The notes beneath the pieces are model-generated. The model saw only the letters and a program-made list of their open reading frames with translations. It was not told where the DNA came from and ran no database searches. Source: Hyphomonadaceae bacterium (GTDB lineage Bacteria; Pseudomonadota; Alphaproteobacteria; Caulobacterales; Hyphomonadaceae). From it: 64,000 nt of DNA. The stretch lies in assembly GCA_022844475.1 (NCBI GenBank), contig JALHLR010000005.1, forward strand, positions 1 to 64,000. Direction: 5' to 3'. This document shows positions 16,330-27,520 of the stretch, piece after piece (the first letter of the stretch is position 1; every line of letters starts with the position of its first letter). The position numbers and the translations under genes are program-made.

Positions 16330-18717
16330 CTATCTCAGATACGCCTTCGTGAGCAGGTCGGACACCACGCTCAGCTCCGCGCGAATGGCAAGGAGCGCAT
16401 CTGTATCCAGCGATTCAGGCGTCATGACCGCGACATCGGCGTGCAGCTTCATGATCGACCGCGACAGCTGGGACATCTGCCCTTGCTCACGTGCGCCTGG
16501 AAGCACGGCGACGTGCTCCCGCAACTCCGTCAGCTGGTAGTGGATGGAGCGCGGATTCTCGCCATCGCACCCCAGCAGGTCCACCACGGTCGCGCGGCTG
16601 CTGGCCACCGCGAAAAGCCTCCGGTGCGTCAGCACGCTGTCGCCAACCTCCACGGCGAAGTCGAATGCGCCTTCCGGCGCGGCGTCGTCGGCAAACCATG
16701 CGAGCATCCCCGAAAGCATGCCCGCGCGCTCCAGCGACCGCCCAAGCGACAGGAACCGCCAGCCTTCGGACCGGTACATGTTGTCGTGAACGAGGCCCGA
16801 GAAGCCGGTTATCTGTCGCAGGAGAAGGCCCAGCGCGCGCGCCGTCGCATAGCCGGGCCCGATGTTCGAGAGTTCCAGACGAGCGCTTTCGGAGAGCTCG
16901 TTCAGCGCCGTCCATCCATCGATCGAGAAACGGTCTCGCACGTGGCTCGCGCTTGAGGTCGCGGCGGCGATCGCGGTGCGAAGATCCCTCGTGACCTTCC
17001 GCGCCGGATCTGCGCCGAAGAAGCCAGGATACTCCGTCGCGTACTTCAACAGTGGTGTATCGGGATGGCCACTCTCCGCCAGACGCACATGCCAGGCGCG
17101 CAGCAGGCGGATCAGGCCCTCAGCGCGCTCCACATAGCGGCCCATCCAGAAAAGGTTGTCCGCCGCCCGGCTTGGCAGCGCGCTCTGCCGCAGCCGCCGA
17201 TAGGGCGCGGCCGTGGAGGGCAGCATCGTCTCGTTGCGCACGGGCTTGTCCGACACCACCCACACATCTGCGACCGACCCGCCGCGCTGCATCGCGATCG
17301 CCGTCGCATCCTGCGTGCGCCCGATCCGCGCATAGCCGCCCGGCATCACGCGCCATCCGCGCGGCGTCCGGGCCAGGAACACGCGCAGGCTCATCGGTCG
17401 CGGTGCAAGCAGGCCGTCGCAAAGCACCGGTGCTGTCGACAATGTCACCGCTTCCTGCCCCACAAGCATAGGCCCGCGCGCATCCAGCATATCCGACACG
17501 CCGCCCTTCAGACTCGCTCCGAGCGACGTCTTGTCCTCGCTGTCGAAGAGCATGCGCGTCGACAGCGCTTCGCCGATCATCATGCGATCAGCATGCGCGC
17601 GAACATGAGCGCGCTCGGACTCCTGCCCGCACCACCACGTCGCGATGTTCGGCAGTTTCAGCGGCTCATCCAGCAGGCCACGCGCCAGCTTCGGCATGAA
17701 GGCCAGCAGTGCACGCATCTCCAGTATTCCTGATCCGAGCGCATTCACCATCGCCAGATGCCCGCGCCGGATCGAATCCACCATCCCCGGCACGCCCAGC
17801 CTTGACTGCTCGTTCAGTTCGAGCGGATCGGAATATGACGCATCGATCCGCCGCCACAGAACGCTCACCGGCTCCAGGCCCGCAATCGTGCGCACCATCA
17901 GCTGCCCGTTCTGCACGGTCAGGTCCTCGCCCTCGAGCAGCATGAAGCCGAGATAGCGGGCGATATAGGCGTGTTCGAAATAGGTGTCGTTCAACAGTCC
18001 TGGCGTCAGGATGCCGACACGACTTTCTGTGTCGCCGCGCAGGTCGTTCATCGTGTCGCGGAAGGCGCGAAAGAACCCTGCCAGCCTCTGCACATTGTTT
18101 TCGGCATAGTAGTCGGCAAACACACGTGTCGTGGCCACGCGGTTCTCCAGCGCAAAGCCCGCACCTGACGGCGCCTGCACCCTGTCACCGAGCACCCACC
18201 ATTGCCCGTCCGGCCCACGACCGATCTCGAATGCGATGAACTGCAGGTATTGTCCCGACCGCGGCCGCACGCCCACCAGCGGCCGCAGCCATTCCGGCGA
18301 CATGCCCACCAACGATGCCGGCAGATGTCCTTCGCTGACCAGCCGCTGGTCGCCATAAAGGTCTGCCGCGATCAGCTCCAGCAGTTCGGCGCGCTGGAGA
18401 AGCCCTTCGGAAATCGTGTCCCACTCGTTCTCGTGGATCAGAACGGGAAGATGGCTCAGTGGCCATGCGCGCTCGGTGGACTCGTCACCATACTGTCGGA
18501 AGAACACGCCGGCATCCCGCAGGTACTGGTCGCCCTGGTCGACGCGGCGCGCCAGTTCTTCCGGCGTCATTTTCGCCAGGTATTCGATGAACGGCTGCCA
18601 CACCGGGCGCACACTACCTGCGCCATCGACAAGCTCATCTGCAACGCCGGGCAGGGGCCTGTAACCCGCCAGGAGTCGCGATGCGGAATTAGCAGTGGGA
18701 TGTGTTGCCGCCGACAC
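16330..18717 (-). CDS. circularly permuted ATP-grasp (type 2) fused to alpha-E domain
   Basis: 795 residues joining two families often encoded separately. Residues about 60-480 are a circularly permuted type 2 ATP-grasp domain (former DUF404/DUF407; markers include the F-F-R-Q-Y-G-D-E segment and A-M-V-N-A-L-G-S-G-I-L-E). Residues about 495-795 are the alpha-E helical domain (former DUF403), opening R-A-A-D-N-L-F-W-M-G-R-Y-V-E-R. The start is GTG with AGGGA seven bases upstream. Comparative work on amidoligases predicts that these make or modify a peptide with the transglutaminases that flank them, as here. The product is unknown. Confidence 0.92.
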   Translation of the reverse strand: MSAATHPTANSASRLLAGYRPLPGVADELVDGAGSVRPVWQPFIEYLAKMTPEELARRVDQGDQYLRDAGVFFRQYGDESTERAWPLSHLPVLIHENEWDTISEGLLQRAELLELIAADLYGDQRLVSEGHLPASLVGMSPEWLRPLVGVRPRSGQYLQFIAFEIGRGPDGQWWVLGDRVQAPSGAGFALENRVATTRVFADYYAENNVQRLAGFFRAFRDTMNDLRGDTESRVGILTPGLLNDTYFEHAYIARYLGFMLLEGEDLTVQNGQLMVRTIAGLEPVSVLWRRIDASYSDPLELNEQSRLGVPGMVDSIRRGHLAMVNALGSGILEMRALLAFMPKLARGLLDEPLKLPNIATWWCGQESERAHVRAHADRMMIGEALSTRMLFDSEDKTSLGASLKGGVSDMLDARGPMLVGQEAVTLSTAPVLCDGLLAPRPMSLRVFLARTPRGWRVMPGGYARIGRTQDATAIAMQRGGSVADVWVVSDKPVRNETMLPSTAAPYRRLRQSALPSRAADNLFWMGRYVERAEGLIRLLRAWHVRLAESGHPDTPLLKYATEYPGFFGADPARKVTRDLRTAIAAATSSASHVRDRFSIDGWTALNELSESARLELSNIGPGYATARALGLLLRQITGFSGLVHDNMYRSEGWRFLSLGRSLERAGMLSGMLAWFADDAAPEGAFDFAVEVGDSVLTHRRLFAVASSRATVVDLLGCDGENPRSIHYQLTELREHVAVLPGAREQGQMSQLSRSIMKLHADVAVMTPESLDTDALLAIRAELSVVSDLLTKAYLR

Positions 18718-18801
18718 TTTTGTCCCTGGAGCCTCCCCGCTTTACTGATCCCTTGTGGGGAGGAGCGGCGTGGAAGGCAACGCCTTGTTTGCGATCAGCC
18801 G

Positions 18802-21800
18802 TCACACCCCCGGCGCCCGCCTCAGATCCAGCGTGTGCGGAAACTCCGGATGCGGCGTCTCGACGCCCAGCTGATAGCCGCCCGGCGTGTGCCCATGCCC
18901 CTCGAACCGCGCCAGGCGCCGCGCCTCCGCCTCGTTGCCGTTGACCGGAAAGGTGTCGTAGCTGCGCCCGCCCGGATGCGCGACATGATAGACGCATCCG
19001 CCAATTGCCCTACCCGTCCAGTCGTCGAAGATGTCGAACACCAGCGGCACGTTGGTCGGCAGCACGGGATGCAACGACAGCGGCGGCTTCCAGGCCTTGT
19101 AACGCACGCCCGCCACCGCCTCGCCATTGCCGGTGTGCACCAGCGGCGCCGGCCTGCGATTGACCGCCACACGATAGCGCTCCGTGTTCGCCGCCGTCAG
19201 CTTGACCTGCACACGCTCGGCGGATGAGTCCGCATAGCGTACCGTGCCGCCGATCGCGCCGGTCTCGCCCAGCACATGCCACGGCTCCAGCGCCTGACGC
19301 ACTTCCAGCCTCGCACCCTCGACCTCGATCTCGCCGCAGAAGGGAAAGCGGAATTCCAGCTGCGCCTCGAACCATTCAGGTCGCAGCTCGAAGCCGTGCG
19401 CCGAAAGATCGCGCAGCAGGTCGAGGAAATCCTGCCAGACGAAATGCGGCAGCATGAACCTGTCATGCAGCGCCGTTCCCCACCGAACGAGATTGCCCGT
19501 GATCGGCGACTGCCATAGCCGTGCGATGATCGCCCGGACCAGCACCTGCTGGGCAAGCGACATGCGCGCATCCGGCGGCATCTCGAAGCCGCGGAACTCC
19601 ACCAGCCCCAGCCGCCCCGTCGGCCCGTCCGGCGAGAACAGCTTGTCGATGCAGATTTCCGTGCGGTGCGTATTGCCCGAGACATCGACCAGCAGGTTTC
19701 GCAACAGCCGGTCCACCAGCCATGGAGGCGTGTACTGCCCGCCGTGACCGCCGCCTGGCGAATGGATCTGCGATAGCGCGATCTCGAGTTCATAGAGCGA
19801 GTCATGCCGTGCCTCGTCGATGCGCGGCGCCTGGCTCGTCGGCCCTATGAACATGCCGGAGAACAGATAGGATAGTGAAGGCCGCTTCTGCCACAGCAGC
19901 AGCAGGCTCTTCAGCACGTCCGGCCTTCTCAGAAAGGGCGAGTCCATCGGTGACGCGCCGCCGACCACCACATGGTTGCCGCCGCCCGTGCCGGTGTGCC
20001 GGCCATCGATCATGAACTTGTCGCAGCCGAGCCGGCACTGCCGCGCCTCGTCATACAGTGTCTGCGTGTTCTCCACGCATTCCCGCCAACTCGTCGCCGG
20101 ATGCACATTGACCTCGATCACGCCCGGATCAGGCGTCACACGCATCACATTCATTCGCGGGTCATGCGGCGGTGCATAGCCCTCGATATGCACCGGAATA
20201 CCCAGTGCCCTGGCTGCCGCTTCCGCCGCCGCGACGAGCTCCAGATAATCCTCGATCCGTTCGACCGGCGGCATGAACACACATAAACGCCCGTCGCGCG
20301 CCTCCACTGTCATCGCCGTGCGTACCGACCCCGCGACCTCAGAGAACGACTGCTCCTGAACCTGCTGTCGTCCGCCCTCGCTAGCCGTGAACTGCGCCCG
20401 CGCCTGTTCCGGCGCAGCGTAGTCAGGCAACGAACCGCGCTCTTCGCTTGGATCAGCGGGGATGACATGCGGATACTGCGCCGGCGGAATCCAAGGCAGC
20501 GATTCGAGCGGCAGGCGATACCCCACCGGGCTGTCCCCCGGCGCCAGGAACATATGCCCCCGCCGCAGCTTCCACTTCTCCGACTTCCACCGACCGCGCG
20601 TCGCCACACGCCCCCTTGTCAGCTCTCCCTTCTTCGGAGATCCCTTGCCAACGCCAGCCGCTGGCGCCTTCGCCTGCCAGCGCTGGATCGGCAGCACATA
20701 TCCGCTCGGTTCTGTCAGGCCGCGACCGAACACGCGCGCGATCCGCGTCCGCTCTTCCACATCCTTCAGCTTAGAATTCTCCGGCGTCACATTCTCCGGA
20801 AGATTGCCCTCCTTGAGAATCCAGTTCGCGGGGTCCTCATAGGCTGGGATCACCATCTCCGCGCCGACGCCCAGTTCCTGCGCCATCACCTTCAGCAGCT
20901 GTTCCGCCTCGACCTTCGTCGCCCTGCTGTCTCCATTCTCGCCCGCCACCAATTCGGGATCATGCCAGATCGGCTTCCCGTCGCGCCGCCAGTAGAGCGA
21001 GAACGTCCACCGCGGCAGCGTCTCGCCCGGATACCACTTGCCCTGGCCATAGTGCAGGAACCCGCCCGGTGCGAAGCGATCGCGTAGCCGCTGGATCAGC
21101 TGGTCTGCCAGCTTGCGCTTGGTCGGGCCATCGGCGCCGGTATTCCACTCGTCGCCCTCGAAATCGTCAATCGAGACAAACGTAGGCTCCCCGCCCATCG
21201 TCAGCCGCACATCGCCCGACTTCAGTGCCGCATCCACCTTCTCGCCCAGCGCGTCGAGCGCTGCCCATGACTCATCCGAGAACGGCTTGGTTATGCGCGG
21301 ATGCTCCGCCACGCGCTTCACCGTCATCGCAAAGTCGAACGCGACGTTCGCCTGACCAGTATAGCCGCCCGAGATCGGCGCAGCGTTGGAATAGTGCGGG
21401 GTCGCTGACAGCGGAATATGGCTTTCGCCAGTCAGGAGGCCCGATGTCGGGTCGAGCCCGATCCAGCCCGCGCCCGGCAGGTAGACCTCACACCAGGCAT
21501 GCAAGTCGGTGAAATCCACGCTCGTTCCCGGCGGCCCGTCGAGTGCGACAAGATCTGGTTTCAACTGGATCAGGTACCCAGAGACGAACCGCGCTGCGAA
21601 GCCTAGGTGCCGCAATGCGTTCACCAGCAGCCAGCTCGAATCCCGGCACGAGCCGGACGCCTTCTCGAATGTCTCCTCCGGCGCCTGCACGCCCGGCTCC
21701 ATGCGGATCAGGTAGTTGATCTCGCGCGCCACCCGCGCATTCAGGTTCACGATGAAGTCCACCGTGCGGATTTTCTCGCGCGATTCCGTCGACAGGAATT

Positions 21801-22185
21801 TCTTGAGGTGCGGCCCGAGCGGCTCGAGCTTCCGATAGATCGCAAGATCGTCGACCAGCTCGGGCGGATACTCGAACGGATAGGTCTCCGCGCTTGGCTC
21901 CACGAAGAAGTCGAAAGGATTGTAGACTGTCATGTCCGCGACGAGGTCGACCTCGATCTTCAGCTCGCGCACCGGCTCGGGAAACACATACCGCGCCAGC
22001 CAGTTGCCATAGGGGTCCTGCTGGTAGTTCACGAAATGCTTGTCGGGGCTGACCTTCAGCGAATGCGAGATCACCCGCGTCCGCGAATGTGGGGCAGGGC
22101 GCAGCCTGATGATCTGCGGGCCCATCACGACGGGTTGGTCGTATTTGTAGTGGGTCAGGTGGTAGATTGCGGCCTTGATCGACAT
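18802..22185 (-). CDS. large transglutaminase-family protein with DUF2126
   Basis: 1127 residues from the ATG at 22185 ([12 protein letters not shown]); an extra 23 codons upstream read like non-coding sequence. The N-terminal transglutaminase region holds Cys in G-S-C-R-D-S-S-W, His in D-L-H-A-W-C-E-V and Asp in G-L-D-P-T-S-G. The remaining ~800 residues are DUF2126, which in related work is treated as a glutamine-synthetase-like or amidoligase-type domain. It leads the three-gene cluster, 84 bases ahead of the ATP-grasp gene. Cytoplasmic, substrate unknown. Confidence 0.9.
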   Translation of the reverse strand: MSIKAAIYHLTHYKYDQPVVMGPQIIRLRPAPHSRTRVISHSLKVSPDKHFVNYQQDPYGNWLARYVFPEPVRELKIEVDLVADMTVYNPFDFFVEPSAETYPFEYPPELVDDLAIYRKLEPLGPHLKKFLSTESREKIRTVDFIVNLNARVAREINYLIRMEPGVQAPEETFEKASGSCRDSSWLLVNALRHLGFAARFVSGYLIQLKPDLVALDGPPGTSVDFTDLHAWCEVYLPGAGWIGLDPTSGLLTGESHIPLSATPHYSNAAPISGGYTGQANVAFDFAMTVKRVAEHPRITKPFSDESWAALDALGEKVDAALKSGDVRLTMGGEPTFVSIDDFEGDEWNTGADGPTKRKLADQLIQRLRDRFAPGGFLHYGQGKWYPGETLPRWTFSLYWRRDGKPIWHDPELVAGENGDSRATKVEAEQLLKVMAQELGVGAEMVIPAYEDPANWILKEGNLPENVTPENSKLKDVEERTRIARVFGRGLTEPSGYVLPIQRWQAKAPAAGVGKGSPKKGELTRGRVATRGRWKSEKWKLRRGHMFLAPGDSPVGYRLPLESLPWIPPAQYPHVIPADPSEERGSLPDYAAPEQARAQFTASEGGRQQVQEQSFSEVAGSVRTAMTVEARDGRLCVFMPPVERIEDYLELVAAAEAAARALGIPVHIEGYAPPHDPRMNVMRVTPDPGVIEVNVHPATSWRECVENTQTLYDEARQCRLGCDKFMIDGRHTGTGGGNHVVVGGASPMDSPFLRRPDVLKSLLLLWQKRPSLSYLFSGMFIGPTSQAPRIDEARHDSLYELEIALSQIHSPGGGHGGQYTPPWLVDRLLRNLLVDVSGNTHRTEICIDKLFSPDGPTGRLGLVEFRGFEMPPDARMSLAQQVLVRAIIARLWQSPITGNLVRWGTALHDRFMLPHFVWQDFLDLLRDLSAHGFELRPEWFEAQLEFRFPFCGEIEVEGARLEVRQALEPWHVLGETGAIGGTVRYADSSAERVQVKLTAANTERYRVAVNRRPAPLVHTGNGEAVAGVRYKAWKPPLSLHPVLPTNVPLVFDIFDDWTGRAIGGCVYHVAHPGGRSYDTFPVNGNEAEARRLARFEGHGHTPGGYQLGVETPHPEFPHTLDLRRAPGV

Positions 22186-22328
22186 GGGCCGCAACGTTCC
22201 ACAAACCGCGCGCCGGGGCCAGCAATAGTCGGCCCCGTACGAGGTTCTGCACAAAGTACAGGCGCCGCCATAGCCCGCCGCCTTGGCCTCCGCCCGCTAC
22301 ATGCTACCCTCCGTCTAGGGAGAGACAC

Positions 22329-24017
22329 ATGAGCCAGTTCAGCCTCGTGCGCGGCGTCACGGAACCCGCGCTGCTCGAACACACCATCGGCGAGGCCCTC
22401 CTGCGCGCCGCGAGGACGTGGCCCATGCAGGAAGCGCTCGTTTCCGTCCATCAGGGCATCCGCTGGACCTACGAGCAATTCTCCGATGCGGTTGACCGCC
22501 TCGCCGCCGGCTTCCTCGCCCTCGACCTCCAGCCGGGAGATCGCGTCGGCGTCTGGGCGCCCAATTGCGCTGAGTGGACGCTGGTCCAGTTCGCCACCGC
22601 CCGCGTCGGCCTCATCCAGGTCAATATCAATCCCGCCTACCGCCTGTCCGAGGTCGAATACACGCTCAACAAGGTCGGTGTGAAGGCTCTGGTCTGCGCC
22701 GAAAATTTCAAGACCTCGCACTATGTCGCGATGATCAACGAACTCGCCCCAGAGATCGCGGCCTCGCACCCGGGGCAGCTTCGCGCGAAGCGCCTGCCGG
22801 CGCTTCGCCACGTCATCCAGATCGGCGGCGGACCACCGCCAGGCTGGCGCGCGTTCGCCGACGTTGCGACTCTCGCGACCGACGTGCATGTAAAGCAGAT
22901 AGAGGCCGTCGCCGCGAACCTTGACCGCAACGACGCGATCAACATCCAGTTCACCTCCGGCACGACCGGCCTGCCGAAGGGCGCGACGCTCTCCCACCGC
23001 AACATCCTCAACAACGCTTTCTTCGTGGGCGAGGGGATGGGGCTGAAACCCGGAGACCGCCTCCTGATCCCGGTGCCGCTCTATCACTGCTTCGGCATGG
23101 TGATGGGCAATCTCGCCTGCGTCGTGCATGGTGCCTCGATGGTCTACGCCTCCGAAGGTTACGAACCGCTCGCGGTTCTCAAGACGGTCGAGGCCGAACG
23201 CTGCACCGGCCTCCACGGCGTGCCCACCATGTTCATCGCCGAACTCGAACACCCCGACTTCGACAAGTTCGACCTCTCCTCGCTCCGGACAGGCGTGATG
23301 GCCGGCTCGCCGTGCCCGATCGAGGTGATGAAGAAGGTGATCGACCGCATGAACATGCATCAGGTCGGCATCGGCTATGGCATGACGGAGACCTCGCCAG
23401 TCTCATTCCAGACCTCGATCGACGACCCGCTCGAACGCCGCGTCTCCACCGTAGGCCGTGTCCAGCCGCATCTTGAAGTCAAGATCGTCGACGAGCAGGG
23501 CGCCACCGTCCCGCGCGGCCAGCCGGGCGAACTCTGCACGCGGGGTTATTCCGTCATGATCGGCTACTGGGACGATCCCGAAAAGACCGCCGAAGCCATC
23601 GACGCCGAAGGCTGGATGCATACGGGCGACCTCGCCACCATCGACGACGAGGGCTATTGCAACATCGTCGGCCGCATCAAGGACATGGTCATCCGCGGCG
23701 GCGAGAACGTCTTCCCGCGCGAGATCGAGGAATACCTCTTCCGCCATCCAAAGATCGAGGACGTCCAGGTCATCGGGGTGCCCGACCCGAGATATGGCGA
23801 GGAGATCTGCGCCTGGATAAAGCTCCGCGCAGGTGAGACTTCATCTCGCGAAGAGATCACTGCCTTCTGCAAGGGCCAGATCGCCCACTACAAGATCCCC
23901 CGCTATGTGAAGTTCGTGGACGCCTTCCCCATGACCGTCACCGGCAAGATCCAGAAATTCGAAATGCGCAAGGCGATGATCGCTGAGCTGGGTCTGGCGG
24001 AAGCGAAGACGGCCTAG
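22329..24017 (+). CDS. AMP-binding acyl-CoA synthetase
   Basis: 562-residue member of the adenylate-forming superfamily that activates a carboxylic (probably medium-chain fatty) acid to its acyl-CoA through an acyl-AMP. Motifs: P-loop-like [11 protein letters not shown] (about 214-224), Y-G-M-T-E-T-S-P (about 355), G-W-M-H-T-G-D-L (about 430), hinge [13 protein letters not shown] (about 449) and C-terminal catalytic Lys in T-G-K-I-Q-K. SD GGGAGA precedes the ATG. It is divergent from the transglutaminase cluster. Chain-length specificity cannot be read from sequence. Confidence 0.93.
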   Translation: MSQFSLVRGVTEPALLEHTIGEALLRAARTWPMQEALVSVHQGIRWTYEQFSDAVDRLAAGFLALDLQPGDRVGVWAPNCAEWTLVQFATARVGLIQVNINPAYRLSEVEYTLNKVGVKALVCAENFKTSHYVAMINELAPEIAASHPGQLRAKRLPALRHVIQIGGGPPPGWRAFADVATLATDVHVKQIEAVAANLDRNDAINIQFTSGTTGLPKGATLSHRNILNNAFFVGEGMGLKPGDRLLIPVPLYHCFGMVMGNLACVVHGASMVYASEGYEPLAVLKTVEAERCTGLHGVPTMFIAELEHPDFDKFDLSSLRTGVMAGSPCPIEVMKKVIDRMNMHQVGIGYGMTETSPVSFQTSIDDPLERRVSTVGRVQPHLEVKIVDEQGATVPRGQPGELCTRGYSVMIGYWDDPEKTAEAIDAEGWMHTGDLATIDDEGYCNIVGRIKDMVIRGGENVFPREIEEYLFRHPKIEDVQVIGVPDPRYGEEICAWIKLRAGETSSREEITAFCKGQIAHYKIPRYVKFVDAFPMTVTGKIQKFEMRKAMIAELGLAEAKTA

Positions 24018-24052
24018 CCGGGACTGTCGGCCTCACCGGCGTCGCCACGCCC

Positions 24053-25183
24053 TCAAGGCCCATCCAGCGAGTTATGTTGCCGGCGTCCATTCTCCTCCGC
24101 CGCAACCAGCGCCGCATCCGCCTTCACTGGACAACCCGCCGGCGGCCGCGAGAATCGCGCGTCCCTCACAAACCCCTCATCCGTCAGCGACTCCAGAAAA
24201 GCGACAAGCTGCGCCACCTCGCCATCGCCCGCCGTCCGCTGCAGCCGCGGATCATCCCCGCCGCCCGCAAAGTGGTGCCGCACGGCATCAGACAGCGTCG
24301 CCACCTCGCCATCGTGCATGTAGGGCGCAGACAGGGCGACATTCCTCAGCCCCGGCGTACGAAACCTCCCGGCATCCTCAGTTTTCTGCGTGATGCGCAT
24401 CAGGCCCGAGTCCTTACCGTCCTTCGGTACGGACAGCCGGTGAAACGACATCTCCGCCTTGCGCCCGCCCAGCGCCGCATCGGTGAAATGCGGCCCGGCA
24501 TGGCAGCTCGAACACTGCTTCTCTTCGAACAGCGCCGCGCCTCGCTTCGCCTCTTCCGAAATCGCCGCCACATCCCCACGCCGCCAACGATCATACGGCG
24601 CATCCAGTGACACCAGTGTTCGCTGGAACGCCGCCAGCGCCATTGTGATCGTGTCCATGTCGATCTTGCCGCCGCGCTCGGGAAAGGCCGCGCGGAACAT
24701 CTGCGGATAGCAAGCCTGATCCGAGAGCCGTTGCGCCAGCGCGCCCTCGGGCTTGCCGCCAAACCCCATCTCCACCGGCACGAACCCCTCGATCGGAATC
24801 AGTGCCTGATGCTCCAGCGTGCCGACGTGTGGCCCGCCCCAGGTCAGCGACTGCATCCAGGCCACGTTCGCCAGCGTCTGGATGTTCCGCTCGCCCGCGG
24901 TCCCGTCGAATCCCGCGCGCGTCTTGTTGGGATCGGCAAAGCCCCGCGCCTGCTCATGACATGTCGCGCAGCTCATCGTCCCGTCCCACGACAGGTCGCC
25001 ATCATAGAACAGCCGCCGCCCCAGCTCGATCTTGATCGGCGTCGACGGATTATCGGTCGGGTAGGGCGCCGCCATGTCCGCCGCCGGCCACGGCTCCATC
25101 GCGGGCGCAACCGGTTGCGCACACGCGCCCACGAGAAGCACCACACACAGCGCCGTCAAGCCAGTCAAAAGGACCGAGCGCAC
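24053..25183 (-). CDS. di-haem cytochrome c peroxidase family lipoprotein (MauG/CcpA-like)
   Basis: 376 residues using a GTG start at 25183 with GGAGAGG six bases upstream. A much longer open frame exists but its first 85 codons look non-coding. The signal ends in lipobox L-V-G-A-C, so the protein is membrane-anchored in the periplasm. Two haem c motifs are seen, C-A-T-C-H and C-S-S-C-H, typical of bacterial di-haem peroxidases that reduce hydrogen peroxide, or MauG-like oxidases. Convergent with the acyl-CoA synthetase gene (35-base gap). Which of the two activities applies is undecided. Confidence 0.9.
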   Translation of the reverse strand: MRSVLLTGLTALCVVLLVGACAQPVAPAMEPWPAADMAAPYPTDNPSTPIKIELGRRLFYDGDLSWDGTMSCATCHEQARGFADPNKTRAGFDGTAGERNIQTLANVAWMQSLTWGGPHVGTLEHQALIPIEGFVPVEMGFGGKPEGALAQRLSDQACYPQMFRAAFPERGGKIDMDTITMALAAFQRTLVSLDAPYDRWRRGDVAAISEEAKRGAALFEEKQCSSCHAGPHFTDAALGGRKAEMSFHRLSVPKDGKDSGLMRITQKTEDAGRFRTPGLRNVALSAPYMHDGEVATLSDAVRHHFAGGGDDPRLQRTAGDGEVAQLVAFLESLTDEGFVRDARFSRPPAGCPVKADAALVAAEENGRRQHNSLDGP

Positions 25184-25448
25184 GCGCGCCTCTCCGGAGT
25201 TGTCGAGCCCGTATACCCGGCCATCCCTGGAACGAAAGGCCAGCAAGCGTGATTTCCGTGGGGACGCAGATTTATTCGAACGCCATGAAACCACTTTCCG
25301 GTTCCGGTGTTCTTCTCCTGTCACGGCGGTCGCCCATCCGTCCCCCTCCCGCCCCTCCCAGGAAGCGGCCGTGGCAAAAAAAGTCCAGCGGGCGGCGCCA
25401 GACCAGCGCCGCCCGCCCACTTTTCTGTCTCCCAGCAATCTGACCTGT

Positions 25449-25745
25449 TCAAGCCTTGGCCATCAAGCCGCCACGCACGCGATCGCGATAACGGATGCAT
25501 TCGGCGATGTAGCGCCGGTACATCGCGACATCCACTTCCTCGCTCTCGGTGCAGGGCAACAGCATGTCGCCGTCCGATTTGAAGTTCCCGTCCCAGCGCA
25601 TGAGCTCCTCATCGCTCATACCCGGGTCAAAGGCCGTCAGCTTCGCATCCGGCATCGCGTCGAAATAGGCGCACAGATTGATCCCCGCCTCCGTCCGCGG
25701 CTCGAACGGCGGCTCGCCTTCGAAATTCCAGCTGCGTTCAGTCAT
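25449..25745 (-). CDS. small hypothetical protein coupled to the amidohydrolase gene
   Basis: 98 residues, acidic, no signal or membrane helix, rich in aromatic and charged residues (R-S-W-N-F-E-G-E-P-P-F-E, then M-Y-R-R-Y-I-A-E-C-I-R-Y-R-D). The ATG at 25745 shares one base with the amidohydrolase stop (TGATG), so translation is very likely coupled and the product may be a partner or subunit. I do not recognise the family. A GTG one codon upstream is an alternative start. Confidence 0.75.
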   Translation of the reverse strand: MTERSWNFEGEPPFEPRTEAGINLCAYFDAMPDAKLTAFDPGMSDEELMRWDGNFKSDGDMLLPCTESEEVDVAMYRRYIAECIRYRDRVRGGLMAKA

Positions 25746-27268
25746 CACGCGTGCTGCACCCAGCCATGATAATCATTGTCGCGCAGGCCGCCGCGATCAA
25801 GGTACGCCTCTTTCACCCGCGACAGCGCATCCGCGGGCAGAGCGTTTCGCGCCGCCTTCACGTCGATGCCATAGAGCTTCGCTGCATTGAGCCCGAAGAT
25901 CTTCGCGCGATCCTCATCTGTGATCTTGGCATAGCCGTGCTTCTCGCACAGCTCGTCGGAGATCTGGAACCGCTTGAACGCGTCGATCCCCCACTGCGGC
26001 GAGCCCCACCAGAGACAATCCGTCCCCCACACGACATGGTCCGCGCCATATGTCTTGATGTTCAGCCCCATGCCATGCATCGCCATCACCGGGTCCTGGA
26101 TTGCGAGCGTGTTGAAGAACGAGCCGACCTCCGGATAGACGTTGTTGATCTGCGGGTTCTTCCGTTTGATATCCATCAGCACCTTGTGCCACAGGAAATC
26201 GCCCGTCTCCGGATTGTATTCGTTCATCTCCTTCCAGTTCTCACCATCGCTCGCGCCATGCTTCAGCGCCGAATGGTAGACCACGAAATTGAAGTCCGGA
26301 TTGCGCAGCGCCGCCTTCTCGATGTCCTTCGGATTGGCGAGGTGGCCCAGCGTGCGCGACTGGTAGGAATAACCCTTGTGCACCGAGAGCAGCTTCATCC
26401 CGCGCTTGCGTGATTCCTCGATGAACCACTGCGCATTGTCATCATCGAGCTGGAAGCCATTCCCCGTGCGCGCCGGGTCAGTGTGGCAATACCACTTCCA
26501 CGAATTAATCTTGTAGACGTTCAGCTCGCGCTCCATCTGCTCAAGCGTCGCGGCCTTGTCGATCGAGTTGGTCGCCGTGTTCCAGTAGTGGTTCGGCGCA
26601 AGATTGCCCTGGCATAGCGCCCGCTGCGAGCCCGCCATCGCGTTCAGCTCGTTGCGCGACTTGGCCATCAGCCAACTTGGCAGGATCGCCCCGCGCGGCG
26701 TCCGCTCCGCATCCACCAGCACGCGCCCATCCGGCCCTCGCTGCTCTTCCTTGCCCGGAACGCCCGAAATCACGACCATCGCCGTTTCGGAATCGAGGAA
26801 CATCTCCTTCGTGAAGGTGCGGAAGGAGTACGACTCCACATCGTCCTTCAGGTTGAAGCCCATATTCCGCGCTGTCTCAGAGTTGCGGAAGCTCAACGCG
26901 ATGCCATTCGAATAGTGCGCCTGCACGTCGATGACAAAGAACTTGCCCTTCTGGCCATTGGCCTTGACCGTCTCGGTCTCGCGCGGCTCGAACTGTTCGT
27001 CTTCGCCCACCTCGAATGCATCCTGCCCATAGACGCAGTTGGATGCGAGAAACGCCGTCGCCAGACCCATGGACGACGCCATGTATCCGCGCCGGCTCAT
27101 GCCGATCCTCTTCGCGTTCCGTTCGCCCCATTCCATGATGAGGCTCTCGACCTGCTTCTGCTTCTGCGTCTGGGGCCGCGGGATGAACTCCTCGTTCGAC
27201 ACCACCTGCGTCGGAATGGGCGAGTCCACGCCCATGATCCGGTCGCGTTCACCCTTGCGAATCCACAT
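25745..27268 (-). CDS. amidohydrolase family protein with internal twin-arginine motif
   Basis: 507-residue amidohydrolase-2 (metal-dependent TIM-barrel) protein. A twin-arginine-type stretch [10 protein letters not shown] followed by a hydrophobic segment lies unusually far in, at about residues 58-80, behind a polar 57-residue lead with T-Q-V-V-S-N. The usual D-x-H-x-H metal motif at the start of the barrel reads D-V-Q-A-H, so the first His is replaced by Gln. Later barrel features remain ([10 protein letters not shown] near 415, and the terminal [10 protein letters not shown]). Probably exported as a folded enzyme if the Tat motif is used. Substrate unknown. Confidence 0.87.
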   Translation of the reverse strand: MWIRKGERDRIMGVDSPIPTQVVSNEEFIPRPQTQKQKQVESLIMEWGERNAKRIGMSRRGYMASSMGLATAFLASNCVYGQDAFEVGEDEQFEPRETETVKANGQKGKFFVIDVQAHYSNGIALSFRNSETARNMGFNLKDDVESYSFRTFTKEMFLDSETAMVVISGVPGKEEQRGPDGRVLVDAERTPRGAILPSWLMAKSRNELNAMAGSQRALCQGNLAPNHYWNTATNSIDKAATLEQMERELNVYKINSWKWYCHTDPARTGNGFQLDDDNAQWFIEESRKRGMKLLSVHKGYSYQSRTLGHLANPKDIEKAALRNPDFNFVVYHSALKHGASDGENWKEMNEYNPETGDFLWHKVLMDIKRKNPQINNVYPEVGSFFNTLAIQDPVMAMHGMGLNIKTYGADHVVWGTDCLWWGSPQWGIDAFKRFQISDELCEKHGYAKITDEDRAKIFGLNAAKLYGIDVKAARNALPADALSRVKEAYLDRGGLRDNDYHGWVQHA

Positions 27269-27483
27269 GCCATTCTCCCGTGCTGGCGTATCTTGCTGCG
27301 CGCCAGTCTGCCTTTGTTTTGCTCATAATCTGCACACTTTCCCACGCAAGGGAATTGCCGCGAAGCCGCTGTTGCCGATGAAGTGAATCGGCGTGTTTGC
27401 GCGGTCAGTCCCACTCCCCTATGGGAGCAGCGATACATCATTGCACTCTGCGCGCAGGTCGCTCTATTCATCTTGGTCAGAAA

Positions 27484-27501
27484 GCGAGCGATCGCGCTCG
27501 C
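27484..27501 (+). promoter_or_regulatory. perfect stem-loop just upstream of the 27521 gene
   Basis: GCGAGCG-ATCG-CGCTCGC is a perfect 7-bp inverted repeat with a 4-base loop. It ends 20 bases before the chosen ATG of the exported hypothetical protein, so it would sit beside the ribosome binding region in the mRNA or could be a protein-binding palindrome. The rest of the 252-base divergent gap (27269-27520) shows a second weaker hairpin (CTCCC/GGGAG near 27415) and no gene. Confidence 0.35.
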
Positions 27502-27520
27502 GAAGCGGAAAAGCAACGCA

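Noticed and set aside
22155-23360. 401-codon minus-strand frame inside the acyl-CoA synthetase gene
   Set aside because: Shadow of a gene with all adenylate-forming motifs; the product is low-complexity His/Asp/Arg-rich sequence.
24171-24190. A CCCCTCATCC string inspected as a second copy of the palindromic element seen in mnmC
   Set aside because: It lacks the pairing right arm and lies in ordinary coding sequence of the peroxidase gene.
25183-25438. N-terminal extension of the di-haem peroxidase frame up to 25438
   Set aside because: The extension reads as Arg/Trp-rich non-coding sequence, and the GTG at 25183 has a good SD and opens a lipoprotein signal.
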